Assembly (NCBI GenBank): GCA_963830205.1
Contig: CAWHLP010000039.1
Coordinates: 47,227-111,226 of the forward strand
DNA: 64,000 nucleotides
Source of the DNA: CAVSRC01 sp963830205
GTDB lineage: Bacteria > Pseudomonadota > Alphaproteobacteria > Rhizobiales > Kaistiaceae
Direction: 5' to 3'
Below the pieces are notes generated by a model that was not told the origin of the DNA, did not search any database, and saw nothing but the letters and a program-made list of their open reading frames with translations. Both the position numbers and the translations under genes were made by a program. Within the stretch, counting starts at the first letter, position 1, and the number at the start of each line of letters is the position of its first letter. Shown here in pieces: positions 55,983 through 64,000 of the stretch.

Positions 55983-56057
55983 TGGTGGGCGATACTGGGA
56001 TTGAACCAGTGACCCCTCCCGTGTGAAGGGAGTGCTCTCCCGCTGAGCTAATCGCCC
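55983..56057 (-). tRNA. tRNA-Val (anticodon CAC)
   Basis: Full cloverleaf on the minus strand with encoded CCA. Acceptor GGGCGAT/ATCGCCC, D-arm GCTCAGCGGGAGAGC, anticodon stem CTCCC/GGGAG with loop TTCACAC (anticodon CAC, reads GUG), and T-arm ACTGGTTCAATCCCAGT. 75 bases including CCA. No integrated element is seen at its 3' end. Confidence 0.95.
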
Positions 56058-56135
56058 GCCCGGCCCGTGAGGCCGAAGGTGCCGGGATTTAAGGGACGGG
56101 CGGGACCGCCGTCAAGGCGAAGCGTCGCCCCGGCG

Positions 56136-56816
56136 CTATTCCGCTGCGAAAGGCCCCAGGCTCGCCACAGCGTCCCACAGTGCGTCGAAATGATCGATCA
56201 GCCGGTCGGGGCCGAAGCTGGCGACCGGCACCGGGTTATAGCCGAAGGTGACCGCCACCACCGGAACGCCGGCCGCCCGCGCCGTCTGGATGTCTGTCTC
56301 AGAGTCGCCCACCATGACCGCATGCTTCGGCGCCCCGCCGGCCAGCCGCACGGTCTCGTCGAAGACGCGCGGGTCGGGTTTCAGCCAGGGCAGGGCGCCC
56401 TGGCCGACCATCGCGGCGAAGCGCGGCGCCAGGTTGAGCGCCTCCAGGATCGGCCGCACCAGGGGATCCGGCTTGTTGGTGCACACCGCCAGCCGCCAGC
56501 CGGCCGCGGTAAAACGGTCGAGCGCCGCCTCGACGCCGGGATACGGCCGGCTCTCATCGGCGATGTGGGCGGCATAGTGGGCAATGAGGGCGTTGAACAG
56601 CCGTTCCAGCTCCGCCCCTTCGATGTGCCGGCCCGAGGCGGCAAAGGCCGTGCTGATGAGCAGCCGCGCACCGCGGCCCACCATGGTCAGCGCGGTTTCG
56701 GTGGCCAGCGGCGCCAGGCCTTCCCCGGCCAGCACCGTATTCAGCGCCCGCACGATGTCGGGGGCGGTGTCGACCAGGGTTCCATCGAGATCGAAGACGA
56801 GGGTGGGGGCAGTCAA
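56136..56816 (-). CDS. gph: Phosphoglycolate phosphatase (HAD superfamily)
   Basis: 226 residues. HAD motif I LVFDLDGTLVDTAPDI, motif II VCTNKP, and motifs III/IV KPDPRVFDETVRLAG and MVGDSETDIQTARAAG. The helical cap domain is of the Gph type. It removes phosphate from 2-phosphoglycolate, a by-product of DNA repair and of oxygenation reactions. Near rpiA and gor, a combination common in rhizobial chromosomes. Confidence 0.92.
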   Translation of the reverse strand: MTAPTLVFDLDGTLVDTAPDIVRALNTVLAGEGLAPLATETALTMVGRGARLLISTAFAASGRHIEGAELERLFNALIAHYAAHIADESRPYPGVEAALDRFTAAGWRLAVCTNKPDPLVRPILEALNLAPRFAAMVGQGALPWLKPDPRVFDETVRLAGGAPKHAVMVGDSETDIQTARAAGVPVVAVTFGYNPVPVASFGPDRLIDHFDALWDAVASLGPFAAE

Positions 56817-56832
56817 GGCGGGTACTTCGTGC

Positions 56833-57282
56833 TCAGCTTCCGTAGCCGCGTGCCATGAGGGCTGCGAAAACCGGAATCAGAAAGAAAACAACCAGCTCTA
56901 GATGGATGAATCGTCTGGCGTTTTCAACCTCGGCCAGCGGCGGCGCGAAGTCCGGGTCGCTGGTTATCGCCCGGCGCCATTTGATGAAGCGGAGCGTCGG
57001 GAAGATGGACAGGATACCGACCAGCAGGAAGGCGCCGAGCTTGGCGTGGAAGAAGCTGTTGTGCCAGTAGTAGTCCGCCCCCTTGAGGCCGAAATAGACG
57101 CGCGCGAAGCCGACGATGAGGACGAGGGCGGCGAGCACCCCGAAAGCGATGTCGATGCGCGCCACCTTGGCCGCGTCCGCGGTGCTCATCTGCGGCCGCA
57201 CCAGCATCATCTCGGCGACCAGTACCGCGGCCAGGGCGAAGATCAGCAGGTGGTGGGCGATGGCGAGCAGGAGGTCGGTCAT
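56833..57282 (-). CDS. DUF2214 membrane protein
   Basis: 149 residues, four membrane helices at about 5-27, 45-68, 80-100 and 128-147. MTDLLLAIAHHLLIFALAAV and ARIDIAFGVLAALVLIVGFA with HNSFFHAKLGAFLLVGILSI match the DUF2214 family; function unknown. The start was placed at MTDLLL since the 13 codons upstream have no membrane character and the GGAGCA before it gives a ribosome site. Its stop lies 16 bases from the start of gph. Confidence 0.87.
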   Translation of the reverse strand: MTDLLLAIAHHLLIFALAAVLVAEMMLVRPQMSTADAAKVARIDIAFGVLAALVLIVGFARVYFGLKGADYYWHNSFFHAKLGAFLLVGILSIFPTLRFIKWRRAITSDPDFAPPLAEVENARRFIHLELVVFFLIPVFAALMARGYGS

Positions 57283-57433
57283 AGCGCGGTGCTCCTTCGG
57301 TGGACGTCCAAATCGGGGCATGCCGTCGGCGTGGCGTCAAGGCCCGTCAGATGCTAACAAGGCCCCCGGAAAGGACCAGACCTCCCATGAATCCGCGTTC
57401 GATTTCCGTTTCCTGCGGCAGGCGAGGCCGCTG

Positions 57434-58144
57434 ATGCTGGCCAAGCCACCAGGCCCCGGCGACGAGGATCGTCGGGCTGCCGCTGCGGCCGCACTGGACG
57501 AGGTGCGCCCCGGCATGAAGCTCGGCCTCGGCTCCGGCCGTGCCGCCGAGCATTTCGTGCGGCTGCTGGCCGAGCGCGTGCGCGCCGGGCTTGCCATCGT
57601 CGGCGTGCCGACTTCGGCGCGCACCGCCGAACTGGCCCGGACCGAGGGCATCACCCTTGCCACGCTCGATGAGGAGCCCGCCCTCGACATGGTCGTCGAC
57701 GGGGCCGATGAGGTCGACCCCAAGCTGCGCATGATCAAGGGCGGCGGCGGCGCGCTGTTGCGCGAGAAGATCGTGGCGACCGCCTCGCGCCGCATGGTGG
57801 TGGTCATCGAGAAGGCCAAGCTGGTCGACCCGCTGGGTGCCTTTCCCCTGCCCATCGAGATCGTGCCTTTCGGCAGCACGCCGGTTCGCCTCGGTGTCGA
57901 GCGCCTCGCCAGCCGGCTCGGCCTCACCGGGTCGCTGGCCTGGCGCCAGGCCGGCGCCGGCCCCTATGTCACCGACGGCGGAAACCACATTCTTGACGCA
58001 TCTTTCGGTCGTATAGACGACCCCGATCGCCTGGCGCGGGAGCTGGATTCGATGCCCGGCGTTGTCGAGCATGGCCTGTTCATTGGTCTGGCCTCGCTCG
58101 TCATCGCGGCGGGCAGCGACGGCGTCACCCGCTTGGCCAAATAG
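57434..58144 (+). CDS. rpiA: Ribose-5-phosphate isomerase A
   Basis: 236 residues, normal length. RpiA interconverts ribose-5-phosphate and ribulose-5-phosphate. Seen: GMKLGLGSGRAAEHFVRLLA, the catalytic MVVDGADEVDPKLRMIKGGG, ALLREKIVATAS, and DGGNHILDASF. The long open frame before it is antisense to the DUF2214 gene; the ATG used follows AGGCGAGG. Followed after 17 bases by the DUF2059 gene and then gor, probably one transcript. Confidence 0.94.
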   Translation: MLAKPPGPGDEDRRAAAAAALDEVRPGMKLGLGSGRAAEHFVRLLAERVRAGLAIVGVPTSARTAELARTEGITLATLDEEPALDMVVDGADEVDPKLRMIKGGGGALLREKIVATASRRMVVVIEKAKLVDPLGAFPLPIEIVPFGSTPVRLGVERLASRLGLTGSLAWRQAGAGPYVTDGGNHILDASFGRIDDPDRLARELDSMPGVVEHGLFIGLASLVIAAGSDGVTRLAK

Positions 58145-58161
58145 AGCTGTTACCTGTCCAG

Positions 58162-58680
58162 ATGGAGCACGTGATGACCCTGCTCGGTAAATTCATCCGC
58201 ACGGCGGCGGTTGCGGCCGTCCTGATTACTGCGCCGGCCTCTGCGCTTTTCGCCCAGGAGATCAGCGCATCGCAGCTCGCCGCTGCCCTCGACGTGGTCA
58301 ACTCCACGGTCGCTGCCGCCAGCTTCGATACGCAGCTGCCGCTCATCGCCAACCAGGTCACCAACCAGCTGATCCGCGCCCGCCCGGACCTCCACCAGGA
58401 GATCGCCGACACGGTGCAGGCGGTGGCGCTCAAGCTGGTCGTCCGGCGCAAGGAGCTCAATCAGGACGTGGCGCGCATCTACGCCAAGGCGTTCAGCGAG
58501 GACGAGCTCAAGGCCATCGCCGCCTTCCTCAAGAGCCCCGCCGGCCAGAAGTACCAACAGATCGGCCCGCAGGTGGTCAGCGATACGCTGCAGGCGGTCC
58601 AGGCGTGGACCGACCGGGTGGGCGCCGAGCTTCTCGACAAGACCCGGGAAGAGCTGAAGAAGCAGGGCCACCCGATGTAG
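58162..58680 (+). CDS. DUF2059 exported protein
   Basis: 172 residues. Signal peptide at about 5-31 (FIRTAAVAAVLITAPASALF, cleaved near AQE). The mature part is helical with the DUF2059 core VARIYAKAFSEDELKAIAAF and SPAGQKYQQIGPQVV. Function unknown; the family is common in alphaproteobacteria and often lies between rpiA and gor as here. It may start at the second Met (MTLLGK), 4 codons on. Confidence 0.88.
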   Translation: MEHVMTLLGKFIRTAAVAAVLITAPASALFAQEISASQLAAALDVVNSTVAAASFDTQLPLIANQVTNQLIRARPDLHQEIADTVQAVALKLVVRRKELNQDVARIYAKAFSEDELKAIAAFLKSPAGQKYQQIGPQVVSDTLQAVQAWTDRVGAELLDKTREELKKQGHPM

Positions 58681-58710
58681 CAGGCCGCTCGGCGTGATGG
58701 GGGGCCGGCC

Positions 58711-60099
58711 GTGACGGCGGGCTACGACTACGACCTGTTCGTCATCGGCGCCGGCTCTGCCGGTGTCCGTGCGGCGCGCCTTGCGGCCGAACTCGGCAAG
58801 CGCGTGGCGATCGCCGAGGAAAGCCGCGTCGGCGGCACCTGCGTGCTGCGCGGCTGCGTGCCGAAGAAGCTGTTCGTCAACGCCGCCCACTTTGCCGAGG
58901 CCTTCGAGGATGCCGTCGGTTTCGGCTGGCGCGTCGAGGGCCTGCATTTCGACTGGCCGACGCTGGTCAGCAACGTCGCCGGCGACGTCTCGTGGCTGAG
59001 CGGCATCTACATCCGCAATCTCGAAAAGGCCGGCGCCGAGATCATCCGCAGCCGCGCCGTGCTCGCAGACGCCCACAGCGTGCACCTGCTCGCCCGCCAC
59101 CAGACGGTGACCGCCGAGCACATCCTGATCGCCACCGGCGGGCGGCCGCGCCGCGACCTGGCCGTTCCCGGCATCGAGCACGCCATCACCTCCGACGAGT
59201 TCTTTCACCTCGAGCGCCTGCCCCGGCGGGTGCTCATCGTCGGCGGCAGCTACATCGCCATGGAGATCGCCTCGATCTTCGCCAGCTTCGGCACCGAGAC
59301 GACGGTCATCCACCGCGGCGCCCAGGTCCTGCGCGGCTTCGACGACGAGGTCCGCCGCGAGCTCTGCTCGGCGCTCGAGCGGCGCGGCATCACGGTGATG
59401 ACCAATCAGGAGCTGGCCGGCATCGCCGAGGCCGAGCGCGGCTTCGTCGCCACGCTCAAGTCGGACGCCACCATCCTTGCCGATCAGGTGCTGCTCGCCA
59501 TCGGCCGCCACCCGAATTCCACCGGCCTCGGCCTGGAGAAGGCAGGCGTTGCCGTCGACGGCATGGGGGCGATCAAGGTCGATGCCTATTCGCGCACCGA
59601 CGCGGCCAGCATCTACGCCGTCGGCGACGTCACCGGCCGCCTCCAGTTCACGCCGGTTGCCATCCGCGAAGCCGCCGCCTTCGTAGAGACCGTCTTCCAT
59701 GATCGCCCGACTGCGATCGACTACGACAACGTCCCGGTGGCGGTGTTCGCCAACCCCGAGGTCGGCTCGGTCGGCCTGACCGAGGAGGCGGCGCGCGAGC
59801 GTTACGCCGCGCTCGACATCTACCGCTCGCACTTCAAGCCGCTGCCCTATCGGGTCGCCGGCCGCGACGAACGCATGCTGATGAAGCTGGTCGTCGACGG
59901 CGACACCGACCGGGTGCTCGGCTGCCACTTCGTCGGGCCCAATGCGGCCGAGCTGGCCCAGGTCGTCGCCATCGCCGTGAAGATGGGCGCCACCAAGGCC
60001 GATTTCGACGCGACCACCGCGCTGCACCCGACGCTCGCCGAGGAAATCGTCACCATGGCGCGGCCGGCCGAGCGCATCCGTCGCGAGGCGGCGGAGTAG
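58711..60099 (+). CDS. gor: Glutathione-disulfide reductase
   Basis: 462 residues from a GTG start. FAD site LFVIGAGSAGVRAARLAAEL, redox disulfide Cys44/Cys49 in GGTCVLRGCVPKKL, NAD(P) domain RVLIVGGSYIAMEIASIFAS, second FAD motif IYAVGDVTGRLQFTPVAI, and the C-terminal active-site His in TALHPTLAEEIVTM. It keeps glutathione reduced with NADPH. Close behind DUF2059 (30 bases). Confidence 0.95.
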   Translation: MTAGYDYDLFVIGAGSAGVRAARLAAELGKRVAIAEESRVGGTCVLRGCVPKKLFVNAAHFAEAFEDAVGFGWRVEGLHFDWPTLVSNVAGDVSWLSGIYIRNLEKAGAEIIRSRAVLADAHSVHLLARHQTVTAEHILIATGGRPRRDLAVPGIEHAITSDEFFHLERLPRRVLIVGGSYIAMEIASIFASFGTETTVIHRGAQVLRGFDDEVRRELCSALERRGITVMTNQELAGIAEAERGFVATLKSDATILADQVLLAIGRHPNSTGLGLEKAGVAVDGMGAIKVDAYSRTDAASIYAVGDVTGRLQFTPVAIREAAAFVETVFHDRPTAIDYDNVPVAVFANPEVGSVGLTEEAARERYAALDIYRSHFKPLPYRVAGRDERMLMKLVVDGDTDRVLGCHFVGPNAAELAQVVAIAVKMGATKADFDATTALHPTLAEEIVTMARPAERIRREAAE

Positions 60100-60199
60100 C
60101 CGCCGAGGCGCCCGCGAGCATTCGGGTGGAACTCACCCCATGCGGCGTGTATAAGGCGCCGGCGAGCCCGGATTTTGGCGCTTTCGCGAGGGTTTAGGC

Positions 60200-61585
60200 G
60201 TGACGAAGAGCGCATGGTCGCCGGCAAGCTGGCGCGAAAAGCCGATCGAACAGGTGCCGGTCTACCCGGACGAGGAGGCGCTCGCCGCCGTCGAGGGACG
60301 GCTTGCCTCCTACCCGCCGCTGGTCTTCGCCGGCGAGGCGCGCAAGCTCAAGAAGACCCTGGCCGGCGTTGCCGCGGGCCAGAGCTTCATGCTCCAGGGC
60401 GGCGACTGCGCCGAGAGCTTCGCCGAGCACCGCGCCGACAACATCCGCGATTTCTTCCGCGTCTTCCTGCAGATGGCCGTGGTGCTCACCTTCGCCGGCG
60501 CCGTGCCGGTGGTGAAGGTCGGCCGCATCGCCGGCCAGTTCGCCAAGCCGCGCTCTGCCCCCACCGAGAAGAAGGGCGGGGTGGAACTCCCCAGCTATCG
60601 CGGCGACATCATCAACGGGATTGAGTTCGACGAGGCGACACGGGTGCCCGACCCCAACCGCCTGGAGATGGCCTATCGCCAGTCGGCGGCCACCCTCAAC
60701 CTGCTCAGGGCCTTCGCCACCGGCGGCTACGCCAACCTCCAGCACATCCACCAGTGGATGCTCGGCTTCGTCAAGGACAGCCCCCAGTCCAACCGCTACC
60801 AGGAGCTGGCCAACCGCATCACCGAGGCGCTCGATTTCATGCGCGCCTGCGGCATCGATCCCGAGCTTCACCCGGAGATGCGCGCCACCGACTTCTACAC
60901 CAGCCACGAGGCGCTGCTGCTCGGCTTCGAGCAGGCCATGACCCGCATCGATTCGACCAGCGGCGACTGGTACGCCACCTCCGGCCACATGCTGTGGATC
61001 GGCGACCGCACCCGCCAGCCCGACCATGCCCACATCGAGTATTGCCGTGGGGTCAAGAATCCCATCGGCCTCAAGTGCGGGCCGTCGTTGGCCGCCGACG
61101 AGCTGATCCGGCTGATCGACATCCTCAACCCGGACAACGAGCCCGGCCGCCTGACGCTCATCTGCCGGTTCGGCGCCCGCAAGGTCTTCGAGAAGCTCCC
61201 CGCCTTGGTGCGCGCCGTCGAGCGCGAGGGGCGGAGCGTGGTCTGGTCGTGCGACCCCATGCACGGCAACACCATCACCTCGGCAACCGGCTACAAGACG
61301 AGGCCCTTCGACCTTGTCCTGTCGGAGGTCGAGGGCTTCTTCGCCGTGCATCGCACCGAGGGCACCCATCCCGGCGGCATCCACATCGAGATGACCGGCT
61401 CGAACGTCACCGAATGCACCGGTGGGGCGCGGGCGATCACCGAGGACGAGCTGCACGACCGCTACCACACCCATTGCGATCCGCGGCTCAATGCCGACCA
61501 GTCGCTGGAACTGGCCTTCCTGGTCGCCGAGTTGCTCAAGCGCAACCGCCTGGAGCGCGCCCAGCACGCTGCCGCCTCGGCCTGA
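60200..61585 (+). CDS. Class II 3-deoxy-7-phosphoheptulonate (DAHP) synthase
   Basis: 461 residues from a GTG start with GAGGG ten bases before. The enzyme joins phosphoenolpyruvate and erythrose-4-phosphate, the first step of the shikimate pathway. Class II (plant-like) signatures: SWREKPIEQVPVYPDEEALA, SFMLQGGDCAESFAEHRADN, GQFAKPRS, YRGDIINGIEFDEATRVPDP, and GGIHIEMTGSNVTECTGG. Terminated by a strong hairpin 139 bases after the stop. Confidence 0.95.
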   Translation: MTKSAWSPASWREKPIEQVPVYPDEEALAAVEGRLASYPPLVFAGEARKLKKTLAGVAAGQSFMLQGGDCAESFAEHRADNIRDFFRVFLQMAVVLTFAGAVPVVKVGRIAGQFAKPRSAPTEKKGGVELPSYRGDIINGIEFDEATRVPDPNRLEMAYRQSAATLNLLRAFATGGYANLQHIHQWMLGFVKDSPQSNRYQELANRITEALDFMRACGIDPELHPEMRATDFYTSHEALLLGFEQAMTRIDSTSGDWYATSGHMLWIGDRTRQPDHAHIEYCRGVKNPIGLKCGPSLAADELIRLIDILNPDNEPGRLTLICRFGARKVFEKLPALVRAVEREGRSVVWSCDPMHGNTITSATGYKTRPFDLVLSEVEGFFAVHRTEGTHPGGIHIEMTGSNVTECTGGARAITEDELHDRYHTHCDPRLNADQSLELAFLVAELLKRNRLERAQHAAASA

Positions 61586-61947
61586 CCGCCCGACGCCGAT
61601 CCCGGCTCGCCCGATGCCCCTTGATCGCTCTTCGCCGGTCTCGCCACCGGATCGCTCCGCCGGTCGAGAAACGGAATTGGCTCTATCTGGCCGAAAAAGG
61701 CTCTAGTATTACCAAGAATTAATGCGGGGCGCTGTGCGCCCCGTTTTGCCTTATTCCTGATGACAAAACGTCGCGGAATTCCGCGCTAATCTTACGAAAC
61801 TGTAATGCCCGCACGGGGCGCTCGCCAAATTCCTGCCACATTTTCAGCCAAGTTAGACCACCCATTCTACTGAGCCGGAACTGGTTGGCCCAAAGACCAG
61901 GTTGCGGAACTATTGGTTCGCCTCACAATAAAAGGGGGATGAAGGAC
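61586..61947. other. Intergenic region between DAHP synthase and the NEW3-protein gene (362 bp)
   Basis: Holds the hairpin terminator at 61725 and, beyond it, an AT-richer stretch (near 61750-61930) that must carry the promoter of the NEW3/ABC operon. I cannot place -35 and -10 boxes with confidence. AAAGGGGG at 61931-61938 is the ribosome-binding site for the ATG at 61948. Confidence 0.55.
61725..61747 (+). terminator. Rho-independent terminator of the DAHP synthase gene
   Basis: Perfect 8-bp stem CGGGGCGC/GCGCCCCG with a TGT loop, followed directly by TTTT. Confidence 0.85.
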
Positions 61948-63147
61948 ATGCGTCTTACGAACGCTATGCTTGCTTCGTGCTTGATCGTTTCGGGCTTGTT
62001 GTTCGGTGCGGCAGCAAACGCCCAGGATACGGCAACGGCTGCGCCGACTTCGGCCAGCCAACCGCTGACCGGACTGTGGCTGACCACCGGCTACCCGTCG
62101 CTCACCGTCCACGCCGGCGATGGCATCAGCCTGAACCTCACCCTGCAGAACCGGAACCTGCCGCCCAAGCGGGTCGAGTTCAGCCTCAATGGCCTGCCCA
62201 CCGGCTGGACCTACGAACTGGACGGCGGCGGCAAGCCCGTCACCGCGGCGATGGTCGAGCCCGATTCGAGCCAGAACCTGACGCTCAAGCTGACCCCGCC
62301 CAAGGACGCCAAGAGCGGCAGCTACCAGTTCACCGTCGACGGCAAGACCGACGGCCAGGCGCTCGATCTGCCGATCACGCTGGCGCTTACCGATGCGGCG
62401 CCCGCCAAGGTCGAGGTGACGCCGAAGCTTCCGGCGCTTCGCGGCTCGCCAAAATCGGCGTTCGATTTCGATGTCGACGTCAAGAACGACGCCCCCACCG
62501 ACCAGACCTTCAATCTGCTTGCCAAGGCGCCCGACGGCTTCGACACTACCTTCAAGGAGCAGTACGGCACCCAGGAACTGACCTCGATCCCGATCAAGGC
62601 CGGTGAATCGAAGACCCTCAAGGTCAGCGTCAAGCCGCCTCAGTCCGTCCAGGCCGGCCAGTACAAGGTGCAGATCGCCGCTGCCAGCCCGACCACCTCC
62701 GGCCAGTCCCAGCTGCTCCTCGACATCACCGGCCAGCCGACCCTCTCGCTCACCGGCCCGGAAGGCCGCCTGTCGGGCGATGCCACCGCCGGCCAGGAGC
62801 GCACCTTCAAGTTCTCGGTCGAGAACTCGGGCAGCGCGCCGGCCGCCAACGTCATGCTGAGCGCGTCCTCGCCGCAGGGCTGGAAGGTCACCTTCGACCC
62901 CGAGAAGGTCGCCACCATCGCCCCCGGCGCCACGCTGCCGGTCTCGGTCAACATGACCCCCTCCGACAAGGCGATCGCCGGCGACTACATGGTCACGGTG
63001 AGCGCCAATGGCGACGGCACCTTTGACCACGCCGATTTCCGCGTGACCGTCCTCACCTCGACCATGTGGGGCATCGCCGGCCTCGGCATCATCGGCGCCG
63101 CTGTCGTCGTGCTTGCCTTCGCGGTGACCCGGTACGGCCGGCGATGA
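61948..63147 (+). CDS. Exported NEW3-domain protein, membrane-anchored at the C-terminus
   Basis: 399 residues. Signal peptide MRLTNAMLASCLIVSGLLFG, cleaved after AANA. The rest is three or so Ig-like beta domains of the NEW3 (alpha-galactosidase-associated) type; NLTLQNRNLPPKRVEFSLNG and FSVENSGSAPAANVMLSASS are typical strand-turn patterns. A C-terminal helix (about 370-393, GIAGLGIIGAAVVVLAFAVT) anchors it with a basic end. The ATG at 61939 is also possible but abuts the GGGGG ribosome site. ATGA overlap with an ABC ATPase gene: such trios (NEW3 protein, ATPase, permease) are frequent; the transported substrate is not known. Confidence 0.88.
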   Translation: MRLTNAMLASCLIVSGLLFGAAANAQDTATAAPTSASQPLTGLWLTTGYPSLTVHAGDGISLNLTLQNRNLPPKRVEFSLNGLPTGWTYELDGGGKPVTAAMVEPDSSQNLTLKLTPPKDAKSGSYQFTVDGKTDGQALDLPITLALTDAAPAKVEVTPKLPALRGSPKSAFDFDVDVKNDAPTDQTFNLLAKAPDGFDTTFKEQYGTQELTSIPIKAGESKTLKVSVKPPQSVQAGQYKVQIAAASPTTSGQSQLLLDITGQPTLSLTGPEGRLSGDATAGQERTFKFSVENSGSAPAANVMLSASSPQGWKVTFDPEKVATIAPGATLPVSVNMTPSDKAIAGDYMVTVSANGDGTFDHADFRVTVLTSTMWGIAGLGIIGAAVVVLAFAVTRYGRR

Positions 63148-64000
63148 GCACCGTCGTCATCGAGACCGCCGGTCTGACCAAGCGCTATGGCAAGGCGACG
63201 GCGGTCAACGGCCTCGACCTCTCGGTCGAGAAGGGCGAGGTCTTCGGCCTGCTCGGACCGAACGGCTCGGGCAAGACGACCACCATCCTGATGCTGCTCG
63301 GCCTGACCGAGCCGAGCGGCGGCAGCGTCAAGGTGCTCGGCTACGATCCGTTCCGCCAGCCGCTCGAGGTCAAGCGCCATGTCGGCTATCTGCCCGACCA
63401 GGTCGGCTTCTACGACAACCTGTCGGCGCGCGAGAACCTAGCCTATACGGCGCGGCTGGCCGGCATCGAGCATGCCGACAGCGCCAAGCGGTTCGCGGAG
63501 GCTCTCGAGCGCGTCGGCCTGACCGCCGTGGCCGACCGCCGGGTCGGCACCTTTTCGCACGGCATGCGCCAGCGCCTGGGCCTGGCCGAGCTTCTGGTCA
63601 AGCAGGCCGAGGTCGCCATCCTCGACGAGCCGACCAACGGCCTTGATCCGCAGGCCACCCAGGAGCTGCTCGAGCTGATCGGCGAGCTGCGCATGGAGGG
63701 CATGACCATCCTGCTCTCCTCGCACCTGCTCAGCCTGGTGCAATCGATCTGCGACCGGGTCGCTCTGTTCCGCATGGGACGCATCGGGCTGGTCGGCCGC
63801 GTCGACGAACTCGCCCGCAAGGTCCTCGGCGGCGCCTATGCCGTCGAGGTCGAAGCCGAAGGGGTCGACCTCGTTGCCGCCTGTCCGGCATCGAGGGCGT
63901 CGGTGCCGTCACCGCGGTCGGCGCGGTGACCACCCGCGTCGATGCCGATCGCGACGTTCGCCCGGAGATCGCCCGGCGCGTCGTCGCCGCCGGCGGTGCG
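63144..64000 (+). CDS. ABC transporter ATP-binding protein (one frameshift, 3' end cut by window)
   Basis: About 285 residues visible. Walker A LLGPNGSGKTTTILMLLGL, Q-loop HVGYLPDQVGFYDNLSAREN, signature TFSHGMRQRLGLAELLV, Walker B VAILDEPTNGLDPQ and switch LLSSHLLSLV. The C-terminal part runs through a frame break at 63880-63881 (one C too few): beyond it LSGIEGVGAVTAVGAVTTRV is in the next frame and continues to the window end. It would drive a permease encoded just outside, together with the NEW3 protein. Confidence 0.9.

Noticed and set aside
55983..56057. tRNA-Val as integration site of an island
   Set aside because: The CCA end is followed by ordinary intergenic sequence; no repeat of the tRNA end and no integrase were seen nearby.

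Overview
The window is high-GC chromosomal DNA of an alphaproteobacterium, most likely a member of the Hyphomicrobiales (Rhizobiales) or a close relative. The signs are a proteobacterial housekeeping set (putA, mrp, cobS/cobT, gph, rpiA, gor, class II DAHP synthase), many rhizobial-type ABC importers, a PleC/DivJ-style histidine kinase, TTAA-N7 motifs resembling CtrA boxes, and a palindromic repeat of a kind common in alphaproteobacteria. No plasmid, phage or CRISPR signal was seen. Gene density is high and many genes overlap by 4 bases (ATGA).

Layout. 1-1.45 kb: the end of a minus-strand operon (GFA-family protein, membrane protein, lipoprotein). 1.6-8.0 kb: putA, a D-2-hydroxyacid dehydrogenase, a HigBA toxin-antitoxin pair and adenine deaminase. 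7.8-10.8 kb: an MFS transporter, a SET-domain protein and an unknown partner. 11.2-15.7 kb: two tandem CHASE4-GGDEF-EAL cyclic-di-GMP proteins. 15.8-24.3 kb: dusA, a retropepsin-like protease, DUF1289, cobS/cobT, a histidine kinase, a uracil-DNA glycosylase-like protein, an Lrp regulator, an AlkD-like protein and a beta-hydroxyacid dehydrogenase. 24.4-26.9 kb: a polar amino-acid importer without its ATPase. 27.1-29.4 kb: mrp, then a small DUF2188/Fic cassette bounded by 31-bp direct repeats. 29.5-37.8 kb: an MFS transporter, a phosphotransferase, a DMT exporter, a flavin amine oxidase, DUF971, an L,D-transpeptidase, an O-methyltransferase, and Gfo/Idh/MocA plus ThuA. 37.8-38.8 kb: a gene-poor kilobase holding two paralogous 29-residue hydrophobic microproteins. 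38.8-46.7 kb: a xylose-type importer (xylFHG), a di-haem oxidoreductase, an FG-GAP/ASPIC protein and an M24-fold protein. 46.7-51.7 kb: an ArsR regulator with two cysteines, DUF2892 and an RND pump. 51.7-55.8 kb: a CRYL1-like dehydrogenase, a glutamate-type dehydrogenase, and an unknown membrane protein with a soluble C-terminal domain. 56-64 kb: tRNA-Val, gph, DUF2214, rpiA, DUF2059, gor, DAHP synthase, a NEW3 protein and an ABC ATPase.

Quality caveat. Sixteen single-base frame disruptions lie in otherwise well-conserved genes (putA, dusA, the amine oxidase, DUF971, xylF, xylH with eight, the RND adaptor, the last ABC ATPase). Many lie at short G or C runs, which suggests uncorrected assembly or read errors more than genuine gene decay. 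Genes marked as frameshifted should be read with that in mind.

Most interesting: the tandem microproteins at 38.16-38.47 kb; the Fic cassette that duplicates the end of mrp; the DUF2188 protein with a VbhA-like C-terminal helix; the sugar importer coupled to di-haem and FG-GAP proteins; the persulfide-sensor-like ArsR next to an RND pump; and the membrane protein whose C-terminal domain looks like a nucleoside-deoxyribosyltransferase/TIR-type fold.
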